A DNA stretch of 54,705 bases from Hirudo medicinalis. Its lineage: Eukaryota > Annelida > Clitellata > Hirudinida > Hirudinidae. The stretch covers positions 1-54,705 of the forward strand of contig MPNW01000294.1 in assembly GCA_011800805.1 (NCBI GenBank), in the 5' to 3' direction. Positions within the stretch are counted from its first letter, which is position 1; each line of letters starts with the position of its first letter. The translations under genes were made by a program, and so were the position numbers. The notes beneath the pieces were generated by a model. It searched no databases. It worked only from the letters and a program-made list of their open reading frames with translations, and was not told the DNA's origin. Of this stretch, positions 32,851 through 43,189 are shown piece by piece.

Positions 32851-33869
32851 TGATCATGCTTCTGTGTCGCATGCTGATGGTGTTGAACACGCTACTTCAT
32901 TTAGATAGGCATCGATAATGCCGCGCATGACATCGCTGACCGGCTTCCTCTCGGCACGACTGCGAGTCATCAGGTCTCGTTTGATTTCGTGTAGAATGCG
33001 TATTTACAGCGTTTCGCTTTTTGGGAGCTATGCCATGAGGCGTCCCATCTTCGTCCTCGGCTTGAAGGCCAGTCGGCAGGACAAGCCGTAGTATTCTTGG
33101 CAAGATGATAGACGTCAATATGCATGTGTTTGTTGTGTCCTGACAACTCGAATCCAAGTTCCAAACGAACAAGAACAGCATCCGAAGAAATAGAAAAGAG
33201 CTTAGTGCAGAAAAACTTAGCAAGCGAAGCTGAAACAAATTCTTCGCCACTTGCAGGGCTAGGCGTTCGCTGCGATCACTAGTATAAAGCTGTCAGCTAG
33301 CGCTATGTTGCGGACCATGCCGTTGATTCGAGAGGCATGCTATGTCTTCGTGCACCCAGTTCAGATCTCTCGCCACTTACCAGACTCTTAATATCACGTA
33401 GAATTGGATCTTTCGAACGTCAATTCGTGAGCTACGACTAAGTGTCTTAATCCCCCCCTATAGAAGAGAAACTACCGCGAGTGAGCATCATTGATCACGA
33501 TGATTGTCCAATTATTCTTGTTCATTGGTCGAACATCTCCCAAACATCTCATAGAATACATCTCACTTCGATGCCAGACAACGGAACAACCTCTCGCTGT
33601 CAAATACACTTCGTCATTTGTGCTATCTCATCCCCAACGACTATAGCGTAGGAAAGTCCAGATTAGATGCCTCTCTGTTGGTCTTCATATGCTCAATGGT
33701 TCAATAAGCACTCTACTCGAACGATATCTACATCGACAGACAATCTTACATGCGCAGTATTGGGCTCTGCATTCCAATCGAGATTCATGTGCTTGAATAT
33801 TAATGACATCATAGGAGATTGATAGTTTATGCTCAGTTCGACTGCCAACCGTTGACCACGGCTACTTTC
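32851..33869. other. Unidentified degenerate region
   Basis: A minus-strand piece near 32900-33010 contains EIKRDLMTRSRAERKPVSDV followed by an acidic helix and looks coding, but I cannot name it. A C7 tract is at 33452-33458. The region 33500-33869 would be expected to hold the 3' end of the peptide permease and perhaps further dpp genes, yet nothing is recognisable. Confidence 0.35.
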
Positions 33870-34645
33870 GAAATTTAGCAGATTTCCGCATGGCGACTCT
33901 GGAGAAGCCGAGTCTCTTGAGGATTGCTGTTGTGCGGAGATATTGCTACATCATCATCTCTACATCGAGGTGCACGTCATGCGGGCGATGTAGCCGATGC
34001 CCTAGATAGCAAGTATCCTGACAGGTAGGGTGAAATTGTAGTGAGGTGATACCCTGACTGATGGAAGCCGATGAGCCAACCGAGCCATGATGCGAAGATG
34101 ATGCCTGAGACATACTCGAGCGTAGCGTGGTCATGATTCAGGCTATGGACAATGTCCGGTCGGTGCACGAGCCCGTCGTTATATCAGCCATGGTACCGGT
34201 AAAAAGTACAATCGACACCATCGTAGTCAGCACCCAGATAATTAAGAGGTCGGCAGCACCCAATGTCGCAAAGAGCTTAGTAGCTATCTATGTCTTGAAC
34301 TGAACAGAATAGCCGAAATCGCCATGCATAATACTAGAATGAATGAGACTCGACGACTTCGTTGCAGAAACGGAAGCGCGGTACCTCTCAGCCGGTGACC
34401 TGGTCGATGTTAGGCTACTTCTGGACTAAGTCTAGTCACTGGCCTTAGCTGGCGAAAAAGTTATGTCTGTAGCCGTTGCACTGCAGCTAGCTTTTGAGTT
34501 GGTCAACCACGGTATGCATTTCAGTCTGGATGATCGCTAGCTTCTTCATATTCGGCTTGAAATTGATAAGAAAGAACACCACGAGCGTCAGATAAAGCAT
34601 GGTGAGCACTATAGTACCGAGGCTACACATGATGAAGAATAGCAT
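33870..34645 (-). pseudogene. Peptide ABC transporter permease (DppB/OppB type) remnant
   Basis: The start ATG (34643-34645) has an upstream GGAGAG. The N-terminus reads LGTIVLTMLYLTLVVFFLIN followed by a periplasmic loop, then HGDFGYSVQFK (family GDFGYSMQFK), and later GYIARMTCTSM, EMMM, stop, QYLRTTA (family AYIARMTRASMIEVLxQDYIRTARAKG, the EAA loop). The last 60 or so residues are not recognisable. It follows the solute-binding protein remnant on the same strand with a gap of less than 50 bases, as in a dpp/opp operon. Confidence 0.65.
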
Positions 34646-34689
34646 TGATACTCTCCTGTATGGATTGTCTGATGGGGTCTGTGGCAGGC

Positions 34690-36310
34690 AATGAACATTG
34701 TTACGGAAATTGAGAGGAGTAGCGTGAATCCCTTTCATAATAACATGCCCAGGTTTATGTTTAGAACCAAATCTTGTCATATGTGTGTTCGAAGACTGGC
34801 GCATGCTGTTGCTCTGAGCAACCTCGACAGAGTCGTCGTAGTGCTTACGCCAGAACGTCTAGATTAGGATGCAAGCATACTGTTTCGTTTGCTCAATATC
34901 CTTCATCATCTCCTTGCGCTTGGCGACGTTGGTGAACGCGAGTGCCGAGTTAAGCTTCTTTCTCAATCCTAGTTCGATCAGGCGCTCTCGTTTCAAGCTT
35001 CGCTGATGCGATAGACCAACATCAGAAACTGCACGCTGAGCTGGCACATAGGTCAGCTGGTCATCTAGAAAATTATAATTGGTCCAGTCGCTTCAGAAGA
35101 TCAAACTACACAGTACGGTATGCTAGACCTCTATTCCAGCCTCGCGCAGCTGGATGAAGATGGTGTCACCAGTGTTCTTGTGTCAGGCATTATCAACGGT
35201 GATCAGCTCATGCTAGAAGTCGATGTAGCTGGCCTCTTCCATAAGCTTCTTAGCGGCAGCTAGATCGCGGATTAGCTTCGGTAGCCATAAATATTCGTGA
35301 TAGGTAGAAGCAACTTAGTGGTTTTCCGTGACCTCGCAGGTATTATCATAGCCAAGCTATGATAATACCGCATTGTCGACCATCTTATGCAGCTACAGGC
35401 GGCATTTCTGGTCGTCATATGGTTTGTTTGTTGACGTTGGTACAGGCGACGATGATGTTTGTAGTAATAATTTCCGACTTGATCAGGCCTAGACCATCGA
35501 AAAGCGAGACGTATTCGGCCAAAGTCTCGGAGTTGGTGTTGCTTTCACTGGCCTTGAAGGTGCTGACTATCGCGTACAGGTCGGAGTCGTAGTCGATAAG
35601 CTCAGCGCCGTCGATATAGGCCTCTACGTTCCATTACTGAGTTGTCCTCGTGGCGCTTGTAGACTACCTTTTGGTCGACATCGTATGAGACGAGATCGAA
35701 TGGACCGGTGCCGATCGGACTGAGCTTGAAGTCGTCACAAGACTAGTAGAAATTCTTGTAGCCCACAAGGCTTAGGATAGCCTAATAGATTCGTGATGAT
35801 GTCGATGTTAACTGTCGTCATCTTGGGTTTGACTATCATGTTGTAGACTTTCTCGACTAACTATTCGCGTAACTATTCGCGCATCTTACCAGACTTTTCG
35901 TAAACCAGCGAGCCGGGACAGCCAAGCATCGAGTTGTCTTCAGTGCTCTCGTCGACCCGGCAGGTGAAATTGAAGTTAGTGGTGAACAGATCGCCGTTAG
36001 ACCATCTCATGCTGAGATGGACTGCAGGACGTATTCTGTGGCTTCGTCGTTCATTTTCAAGCTGATGAGCCTGTAGGGATCGAAGTATATTTGGCGGTGT
36101 ACCCTACCAGTCGGCCTTACGCAGATTATTGAGGTCATTGATCCCCCCTCCCCGCGTTACCTTTAGCGCATCGTCCTTGGTCAGAGTTTCCTAGACCCGT
36201 GCCTCTATCGGAATCGAGAGATCGATCATGCCGTAAGCCGCTGCAAGAAACTAACGACGGTCTATCTTGTCATTGGCGACTTCCGCGGCTATCTAGCGGG
36301 TAGAACTGAT
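34690..36310 (-). pseudogene. Peptide ABC transporter solute-binding protein (DppA/OppA family) remnant
   Basis: Minus-strand pieces in order: YFDPYRLISLKMNDEATEYV, WNVEAYIDGAELIDYDSDLY then AIVSTFKASE, TLAEYVSLFDGLGLIKSEII, TNVNKQ (family VDKPPYDN), and KRKEMMKDIEQ near the C-terminus (family AKRKEIMKDIEQILQD). These match the cluster 5 peptide/nickel-binding proteins, which capture oligopeptides in the periplasm. The span of about 1.6 kb is the usual size. A perfect 14-bp inverted repeat with a 3-base loop lies inside it at 35339-35369. Confidence 0.7.
35339..35369. repeat. Perfect 14-bp inverted repeat, 3-base loop
   Basis: Arms 35339-35352 and 35356-35369 are exact reverse complements around CAA. 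There is no T tract and it lies inside the solute-binding protein remnant, so it is not a normal terminator. It looks like a recent inverted duplication. Confidence 0.9.
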
Positions 36311-36684
36311 CATAACTTCAGTGTTGTTTTGTAAAAAGTTATTTTCGATCTCTTGTTGTTTTGGCCGTTGTAGATACAATCTTGTACCATTGTCGTTGTC
36401 GTTGTCGAAACAGTTGGATGCCGACGTTCTCAATGGCTCAATGATCGGGTCGACAATGTTGGGAAAGGTACGTTTCAAACGAATTCGACAGTGCTGATGC
36501 AAATTAGTATTTTAGATGTAACGTGAGCTGAGCTCATCGCAATCTGTCGCAATATGATCAATACAACACAGCAATGATCTAAAGAACTTTAGAGAGTTGT
36601 CGGAACAGCAAAGACGTCAGCCAAACGACGTAGTGATACGACACTGTATCAACAGTTTAGCAGCTGCAGCCGGATGTCGAATCG
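36311..36684. other. Spacer between tamB and the peptide-binding protein remnant
   Basis: This holds the region downstream of tamB and upstream of the dppA-like remnant, both on the minus strand. No gene is recognised. No strong terminator for tamAB is visible; a short GC-rich imperfect hairpin near 36655-36675 is the only candidate. The minus-strand open stretch 36293-36502 resembles nothing. Confidence 0.4.
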
Positions 36685-39600
36685 CTAATATTCTTTTTGG
36701 TAGAAGATGCCGCCCTTGGCCTCGCTACTATCTGTTGCTTGGCCGCGTAACTTGATACCGCGACCGACATTGAGGTCGATCGTCGCCTTGCCCGAGCCCA
36801 ACTGGTTGCCCTTCTCTACCGAGAAATAGGTACGGTTGTTGAGATACTTTCCGACAGAGATCGAAGTCTCGCCCTGGTCGTTGGTACGGATGTCTAGATC
36901 ATCGACGCCGAGCGTCGCACGCAGGCTGGAGAGAAACGAGGTCGAGCCACCAATGCCGGCTATGGTGGCAGCTACATCCGCAAGCTGAACGACCTGAAGC
37001 GGAGATAGGCTGGACATCGAGAGACCGAAGATCATACGCGCCAGCACTTCGTCCTCCGGCATAACTGGGATTGAGGAGAAGGTGAACCGCGGATTGTTGG
37101 CCTGACCGGTAATGCCGATGGTAACAGTAGCGTCGCTGGCCGTAGTCTCGGCGGCGAAGTTGATTGTCGGCACCAGCGAACCGGAGAAGCCGACATAACC
37201 ATGGGTGAAGTTGAGCCGTTTGCCTATGATAGACAGACGGCCACGTTGCAAAGTGAATTCGCCTACGGCTTGTGGCGACGCGAATGATCCCGACAGGCGC
37301 AGCGAGCCGCCGAGTTCGGCGTCTAGTCCGCGGCCATGAACAAAAATTTGGTTCAGCGCGTTGATGGTAATGTCGAGGGTCAGCGCGCCGTTGCCGCTAC
37401 TCGCTTCCTTGACCGGACGCATGGCGTCATGTTGAGCGCTCACAGCCTCGGACGCGTTCTTGTGCTTGACGTCCATGGCACTCAGCATATCCGGGAATTT
37501 TTCCGGGATGCTGATGACGGTGCGCGCGAGATTGATCGTGCCGGACAGCACAGGTGCTGACACTAGTGGCCCCGTGATAGCGATGTTACCACCTAGATTG
37601 GCAGTAACCACGCGGCCGTCGGTGTAATGGCCACCAGTAAGCTTGATCGATATATCGGCCGGAAAGCCATGTGCGGCATCGTTGTCAACTATGCCGCTTG
37701 CCGTCAGCTGGCCGCCAGTCGACAGATTGCCGGTCAGCTGATTAATTCTGGTAATACTGTCAGTGATACCGACATCGAGATTGATGTCGTTGATAGCGAT
37801 GCCCGACTGGGCAATCAAGAGCCGCACGCCGGAGGCTCTCAAGCTGCCGACGATAACCGGAGACATAGCGGTACCGCGAACCTGAACGTTAATGTCAGCT
37901 GAACCAGTAAGCGCTATGCCCTGAGCTGCAAGCGTACGGCCGAGAAAGTCAAATGGTACGGGACCAGAGAAATTGAGGTCGAGCGCCACAGGCGCGTTGG
38001 TGAGGACAGTGCCGCCGCCTTTCAGTGCCCAACCAACGCCATCGCCGATGGTCGACCGGAAGGTAAGCTTGCTGCCGATTAACGTGCCGTCGGAGGCGAT
38101 ATTCATCGGCTTGAGGCCAGCACCGATAGTCTGGTACATTGCCGCGTTCGCGACCTTCAGATCATAGTTGACGGTCGGATTTGCAGCAATGCCGGAAATC
38201 TTGACCGTTCCGGAGATGGAGCCTGCGGCGCCAAGGCTCGGCGAGAAGGAGTTAGCGAGCGAGGCTGGTACATTAGCGAGCGCGACGTTGAGATTTAGAG
38301 CCGAACCGACGGTACCTGAAACGGTCGCCGTGCCGCCGCTGAGATTGATGGCCAGCTTGTCGAGCGTGATAGTACCGCCCGCAATGGACACTGTCGTTGG
38401 ATGCACAATGGCAGCCTGAATCCCAAGCATGACAGCTTCACCCGAGGTGAGCTTGATGGTGTCGTCGTCGCCTGCCAGTTGCATGCAAACTACGATCTTT
38501 GTTGGAACGTCAGCAACGACTGCACCGCCTGAGAAACTGATCCACTCACCTTCGCGTCTGATATCTACTGATATGTCATAGATAGCTGTCTTGCTAGACG
38601 TCACCGACTGAGCCTTGAGTATGCCTGAGATCACTGGCGTTTTGAGATAGTCGAGGATATCGGCACTGACTGAGATATCCCTAGCTGAGAGATCGCCGCG
38701 CTTGAGCAAAGTCGTACTGACCTCGACGGTCGCCTGTGGAACATCTCTACTGCGGGTGAAATTGATTTTACCACGCAGGTTGCCATCAGCCTTTTCTAGC
38801 GTTAGCGCTGCGAGCTGGCCGATATCAGGCATGTCGATGGTGATGGTGCCGAGCAGCGCGAAACTCTGGTCTATGACAAGGTTGCCCGACAGCTTATTTT
38901 TACCAAGAGACAGTGACAGGTCTTTGATCTCGGGCCTGCCGTCTGTTGTGCCGAGCACGGCATTACCATGAAGCGACTGACCGGCGACGTTACCAGAAAG
39001 CGTGATATTGGCGGCTGGGTTAGCTGTATCTGCCTTGCCCGTTGCCTTCAGGCTGAGGCCGGTTATTTCACGTGCTGCCGCCTCGATACGGTCGCTGGTG
39101 ATTGTCAGTGCAATGTCGGGCACGGTGCGCGTACCCTTGGCCGTCAGAGCGAAATCGATGGCGCCATCGACATTCTTGGACAGCAGTGAGACGTCGGAGA
39201 AAGAGCCATTGAGATCGGCGTTGATCTTGCTGCCCTTAATACAGGCCGTACCATGCGCCTTGAGAGCGCCAGAGTTGAGATCGATGACATTAGCGACAAA
39301 GACACCTTCGGCGTCGCGGCTGACTATAGCCGAGAACTGAGTGCGGTTGGCAAGCGCGATGCGGACGTCTGCCGGAAACGCATCTGAAGTTATATCAGCC
39401 TTGACGCCGAGTTCCAACGACATGTCAGCAAGGTTGACCTTAGCGTTCAGCAAGCCATTGAGCGTATCGCTACGGATAACGCCTTCATCGACGACGACCA
39501 GGTCCTTGCTGATGGAGCCTGCAATATCGAACGAGACGTGTCTGATAACTAGTGGTATGAGCGTGACGACATCGGTCTTGAGTGCGGCCGCACCGAGCTT

Positions 39601-40860
39601 GATCGACAGAGAGCCATCGCGGTTGACAATGTCGAAGCCGTCGGAATGAATCGACGCCACGATGTCGCGTATCTCAGTGTTGCCGGCTATGACCGACAGC
39701 AACGAGGCGCTGAAGTCGATGGCCGGCCCATTGCCGTCTCCCAGCGCGTGCAGGCTGGCGGAGTTTATAGCAACGGCTACCGGTTGGACATCGCTGCCTA
39801 GGCTCAGAACGATTGGCCTGTAATTAGCCTTCACGTCGAGCGACAATTCGACAGTACCTTCCGAGTTGAACGAACCAGCGGCATTTGCGGTCATAACGCT
39901 GCTGATGACAGTTGCGTGCTCGATATCGATGCCACCCGTTGGCTTATACGTACCGACAACGTCGACAGTGGTATTGCCAGCGAGCAGCTTCTTGAATTCT
40001 GCCGGAAGAAAATCCTCGAACACACCATCACCTTTGGCGGTGATGATGTTACCCTGGTCGGTGAATTGGTGTGTGCCTGAAATGCGAGTGATGACCTTGC
40101 CGTCGACAGCTAGCGTGCCTTTGCAACTCCAGTTATCCAACGATCCTTCGCCCGCAACAACGAGTTCGATAGCCGGCAGGTTTGGTAGCTGGAGGATATT
40201 GGCGATGATGCCGCCGGCTGGCTCGTCAGCGCGGACATTGAGCGTAAGCCGGTTTACATCGGGAACAAAGGCAATGTCAACATCAACGACGCCTTGCTTA
40301 CCATCGCTATGGGCAACATTGAGCTTGGTTTCGATGCCGAGCGGCGAACTGCCCGCCTTGAGCTTACCCTTGGCTGCGAGCTCAGCGATGCCGGTGCTCG
40401 TCAGCGCCTCACCGAGCATGATCTTGGGCAAGTCGATCTGCCTGATGTCGAGCGCAACCGGCAGCGAGAAGCTGCTGCTGATCGGCTTAGTCGACTGAGT
40501 GCTCGATTGTGGCGTCCTTGCAATCTCGGTAAAGGTAGCGCCGATTCGGTCGGCACGGAAGGTGAATGAGAGCAGCGCCAGCGGCGACCAGTCGACCGAC
40601 ACGCCGCGCAGAGCGAGCCATGCCCCCTTCCTGTCCTCGATGACTAGGTTGTCGAGAGTGAGATTGCCCGACCAAATACCGTTGAGGCCGCTCAGTCTGA
40701 TTTTCTGGTCGTTTGTTGAGACTACCGTCGAGATTAGCCAAGCGAGGTTTTCGCGACCCTTGGAGGTCAGAGTAAATACACTCAGCGTACCGGCGAGCAG
40801 CGCCATCACCACTAGCATGGCGCTGGCAAAAAGGCGCAAGATTTTCTTCAGTATAATCAT
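36685..40860 (-). CDS. tamB: Translocation and assembly module inner-membrane protein TamB
   Basis: An intact 1391-residue protein of the AsmA-like TamB group. An N-terminal membrane anchor (about residues 8-32) is followed by a very long repetitive beta-rich body (a groove thought to carry phospholipids or unfolded barrels across the periplasm) and the C-terminal TamB domain (about the last 350 residues). It spans inner to outer membrane and works with TamA. The gene starts three bases after the tamA stop, so the two are an operon. Length and domain order are normal for alphaproteobacteria and no damage is seen over 4.2 kb, in sharp contrast to the neighbours. Codon usage has more GC than the flanking remnants, as expected for a selected gene. 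Confidence 0.93.
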   Translation of the reverse strand: MIILKKILRLFASAMLVVMALLAGTLSVFTLTSKGRENLAWLISTVVSTNDQKIRLSGLNGIWSGNLTLDNLVIEDRKGAWLALRGVSVDWSPLALLSFTFRADRIGATFTEIARTPQSSTQSTKPISSSFSLPVALDIRQIDLPKIMLGEALTSTGIAELAAKGKLKAGSSPLGIETKLNVAHSDGKQGVVDVDIAFVPDVNRLTLNVRADEPAGGIIANILQLPNLPAIELVVAGEGSLDNWSCKGTLAVDGKVITRISGTHQFTDQGNIITAKGDGVFEDFLPAEFKKLLAGNTTVDVVGTYKPTGGIDIEHATVISSVMTANAAGSFNSEGTVELSLDVKANYRPIVLSLGSDVQPVAVAINSASLHALGDGNGPAIDFSASLLSVIAGNTEIRDIVASIHSDGFDIVNRDGSLSIKLGAAALKTDVVTLIPLVIRHVSFDIAGSISKDLVVVDEGVIRSDTLNGLLNAKVNLADMSLELGVKADITSDAFPADVRIALANRTQFSAIVSRDAEGVFVANVIDLNSGALKAHGTACIKGSKINADLNGSFSDVSLLSKNVDGAIDFALTAKGTRTVPDIALTITSDRIEAAAREITGLSLKATGKADTANPAANITLSGNVAGQSLHGNAVLGTTDGRPEIKDLSLSLGKNKLSGNLVIDQSFALLGTITIDMPDIGQLAALTLEKADGNLRGKINFTRSRDVPQATVEVSTTLLKRGDLSARDISVSADILDYLKTPVISGILKAQSVTSSKTAIYDISVDIRREGEWISFSGGAVVADVPTKIVVCMQLAGDDDTIKLTSGEAVMLGIQAAIVHPTTVSIAGGTITLDKLAINLSGGTATVSGTVGSALNLNVALANVPASLANSFSPSLGAAGSISGTVKISGIAANPTVNYDLKVANAAMYQTIGAGLKPMNIASDGTLIGSKLTFRSTIGDGVGWALKGGGTVLTNAPVALDLNFSGPVPFDFLGRTLAAQGIALTGSADINVQVRGTAMSPVIVGSLRASGVRLLIAQSGIAINDINLDVGITDSITRINQLTGNLSTGGQLTASGIVDNDAAHGFPADISIKLTGGHYTDGRVVTANLGGNIAITGPLVSAPVLSGTINLARTVISIPEKFPDMLSAMDVKHKNASEAVSAQHDAMRPVKEASSGNGALTLDITINALNQIFVHGRGLDAELGGSLRLSGSFASPQAVGEFTLQRGRLSIIGKRLNFTHGYVGFSGSLVPTINFAAETTASDATVTIGITGQANNPRFTFSSIPVMPEDEVLARMIFGLSMSSLSPLQVVQLADVAATIAGIGGSTSFLSSLRATLGVDDLDIRTNDQGETSISVGKYLNNRTYFSVEKGNQLGSGKATIDLNVGRGIKLRGQATDSSEAKGGIFYQKEY

Positions 40861-40863
40861 TGA

Positions 40864-42798
40864 TCAGAAGGCCTGACCGACGCCAACGTAGAAGCCGTAG
40901 CTTGGGTCACCAGGGCCAGGATTGTATGGCACAGCGACATCGACACGCAGCGGGCCGAATGGAGTGAGGTAGCGGACGCCGACACCAGCACCGATCTTCA
41001 TAGTTGAGAAATCGGGAAGTTGGATGGTCGAGGCGGTGCCGGCATCGATGAACGGTACGATACTGATCTTGTCGTTCAAGGCGTAGCGCATCTCTATCGA
41101 GGTCTCGACGTAAGACAGGCCACCAGTCGGCTTGCCGCCGATCTCAGGACCGATGCCATGATAGGCATAGCCGCGCACCGAACCGCCGCCGCCGGCATAG
41201 AAGCGCCGGTCGGCCGGTACATCGTCAAGCGAGGCGCCTAGGATCGAGCCGATGGCAACTCGGCCAGCAAGAACGAACTGGTTCTGATCATCGAGGCCAT
41301 AATAGGCTGAGCCCTCGCTCTTGAGCTTGACGAGCATATTACCGTTGAGCACATCATATATCGGCTCGGCATAAGCAAGCGCACGGAAACCGATCGTTGA
41401 ATTCAGCGGGTCGTCGCGGTTGTCGTAGACATATTGTAGGGGTATGCTGGGCAAGAGGTAGCGCTTACCGTTGGGATTGAGTGTATCCTCAACCCTGGAG
41501 TAGTCGATCGCCAGCAAACCGGAGGCCGTCTGCTCCTTGGTCAGTTCGTAGGACAGACCGACATTGCCGGCAGTCGAGAAGCGGTCATAGGCATCGTGAT
41601 GCTCGGACGCTGCCTTGATGTTAGCGAAGAACTTAGATGTCAGGCCGATAATGCCGGGTTTTTCGAACATGATACCGGTATTGTAATTGAGATTGCTGAA
41701 TGCGGAGACGTCGCCAATGCGACTAATGGAGCCGCCGATGCGCAGCTTTTCGGCGCGGCCAAACAAGTTGCGATGGCCCCAGAAGCCTTCGAGGCCAGCG
41801 CCATCCGTGTTTGAGAACGTCGCGCCGGCACCGAAATAGCGCATCTTGCTCTCGCTGACGCGCAGGTTGATCGGGATTTGGCCGGAAATATCGAGCTCAG
41901 CCGCTTCCGAGATCGTTACGCGAGAGAACACCTCAAGCCCAAGCAAACGGCTGTGAGCGTCGTCGATTTCCTGGGGCGAATAGGTGTGACCGCGTTCGAG
42001 GCCAGCCATGTAGATGGTAAAATCGCGATCGACGAGCTCGGTACCATCGACTATAGTCTCGCCGTAGTCGGCGATGGGACCGGCTGCGACATCAAGAGTG
42101 ACGTCTATGGTCGTCATTTCATGGTCAGCGACGATGGTGCGGTCGGTGACCTTGGCAAACGGTCTGCCTTCTTCCTTGAGTGCGTACACTATGCTGGCTT
42201 CAGCCTTGAGAATAGCGTTGGAGGCGGCACTGTCGCCTGCGATCAGGCCGAAATCGACACCTCTGATATTAGCTACATCGCCCTTGAGCACGATGTCGCC
42301 AAGCGTGAACATCGAGCCAGGCCGAACTATGATGTTGACTGGGATTGGCTGTAGCCCGTCGAACACAGTGTCATGATTGAGATCGTCGAGATTCTTGCCA
42401 GCGATAGAAATGTTGACGATACCATCGTAGTACGCATTGGAAAACAGTGCGGCTACGAGGCGCTCGCGGTCGTGGCGAGCCTTGGCGAGCAAGCCGAGCG
42501 AGCCGGATACCGGCTGTTCCTCATCGGTCTTCAAAAGCGAGGCATTTTCGAGCACTTCGGTGAGTCCACTGTCGCCGCTGACTACCTCGAATGTGACCGC
42601 ATAATCTAGCGGATCGACGATGTCGGCGTCATCGTCGTGCTCCGATTCCCAGAGCATGATACCGAAGATTCTCAGCGCCAGCGCCTGATGGGTCTGCACT
42701 GCGAGCACGGTCGTCAACACCACCACCACTACCGCCGCATGACAAAGCACACGGGTGCTAGACATTCTGTCGCATTCACGCATACGCCACACCAACAT
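40864..42798 (-). CDS. tamA: Translocation and assembly module outer-membrane protein TamA
   Basis: An intact Omp85-family protein of up to 644 residues. A signal peptide (hydrophobic stretch ending QALA) is followed by periplasmic POTRA domains (roughly 50-330) and a 16-strand barrel (roughly 330-644) with the conserved GGGSVRGY motif of the Omp85 L6 loop (family GGxxSVRGY) and a C-terminal Phe. TamA helps insert barrel proteins and, with TamB, supports outer-membrane homeostasis. The start is uncertain: ATG at 42798 opens the frame, but ATG at 42765 (protein beginning MSSTRVLC) gives a more normal signal peptide; neither has a clear ribosome binding site. It overlaps nothing upstream and leads the tamA-tamB operon. 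Confidence 0.93.
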   Translation of the reverse strand: MLVWRMRECDRMSSTRVLCHAAVVVVVLTTVLAVQTHQALALRIFGIMLWESEHDDDADIVDPLDYAVTFEVVSGDSGLTEVLENASLLKTDEEQPVSGSLGLLAKARHDRERLVAALFSNAYYDGIVNISIAGKNLDDLNHDTVFDGLQPIPVNIIVRPGSMFTLGDIVLKGDVANIRGVDFGLIAGDSAASNAILKAEASIVYALKEEGRPFAKVTDRTIVADHEMTTIDVTLDVAAGPIADYGETIVDGTELVDRDFTIYMAGLERGHTYSPQEIDDAHSRLLGLEVFSRVTISEAAELDISGQIPINLRVSESKMRYFGAGATFSNTDGAGLEGFWGHRNLFGRAEKLRIGGSISRIGDVSAFSNLNYNTGIMFEKPGIIGLTSKFFANIKAASEHHDAYDRFSTAGNVGLSYELTKEQTASGLLAIDYSRVEDTLNPNGKRYLLPSIPLQYVYDNRDDPLNSTIGFRALAYAEPIYDVLNGNMLVKLKSEGSAYYGLDDQNQFVLAGRVAIGSILGASLDDVPADRRFYAGGGGSVRGYAYHGIGPEIGGKPTGGLSYVETSIEMRYALNDKISIVPFIDAGTASTIQLPDFSTMKIGAGVGVRYLTPFGPLRVDVAVPYNPGPGDPSYGFYVGVGQAF

Positions 42799-43189
42799 CC
42801 AACCAATGTAATTTCCAATCCTAAAATTGTCATGAAGTTTCTGAATTTTCGTAAAGTAACCACAATCGATATCTCAGATTTCGATGAGCTAGTGCATTAC
42901 AGCTGGGTAGGGCGAAGCAGCTGGGCAGGGCTTAAAGCGTTTTATGAGATGGTAATCCGCATAGTCTATGCAAAACCATGCACGGCTTCCAAAACAAGCA
43001 TACCTTGGCTGATTTAGGCCTACTAGCTTCCGTATGACTGATAGGAGAATAGACTGAACGTAGAACGTAGATTCAATAGCAGATTGGCTGACTAGAGTGG
43101 CTGATGATACGTGCGTCGAGACTTTAATCCCTTGTTCGTGATTCTGCTTTAAATTAGAATTTATGGGCTGCGACACAGAGCCGACACGT
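42799..43189. promoter_or_regulatory. Divergent region between tamA and the alpha-2-macroglobulin remnant
   Basis: About 390 bases that must contain the tamA promoter (minus strand) and formerly that of the alpha-2-macroglobulin gene (plus strand). I cannot point to firm boxes. An imperfect repeat of about 16 bases (42899-42930) and a short AT-rich patch near 42810-42870 are the only visible structures. Confidence 0.35.

Noticed and set aside
39866..40498. Open frame of 210 residues on the plus strand
   Set aside because: It lies opposite the intact tamB gene and reflects its codon bias; the same holds for the other plus-strand frames across 36685-42798.
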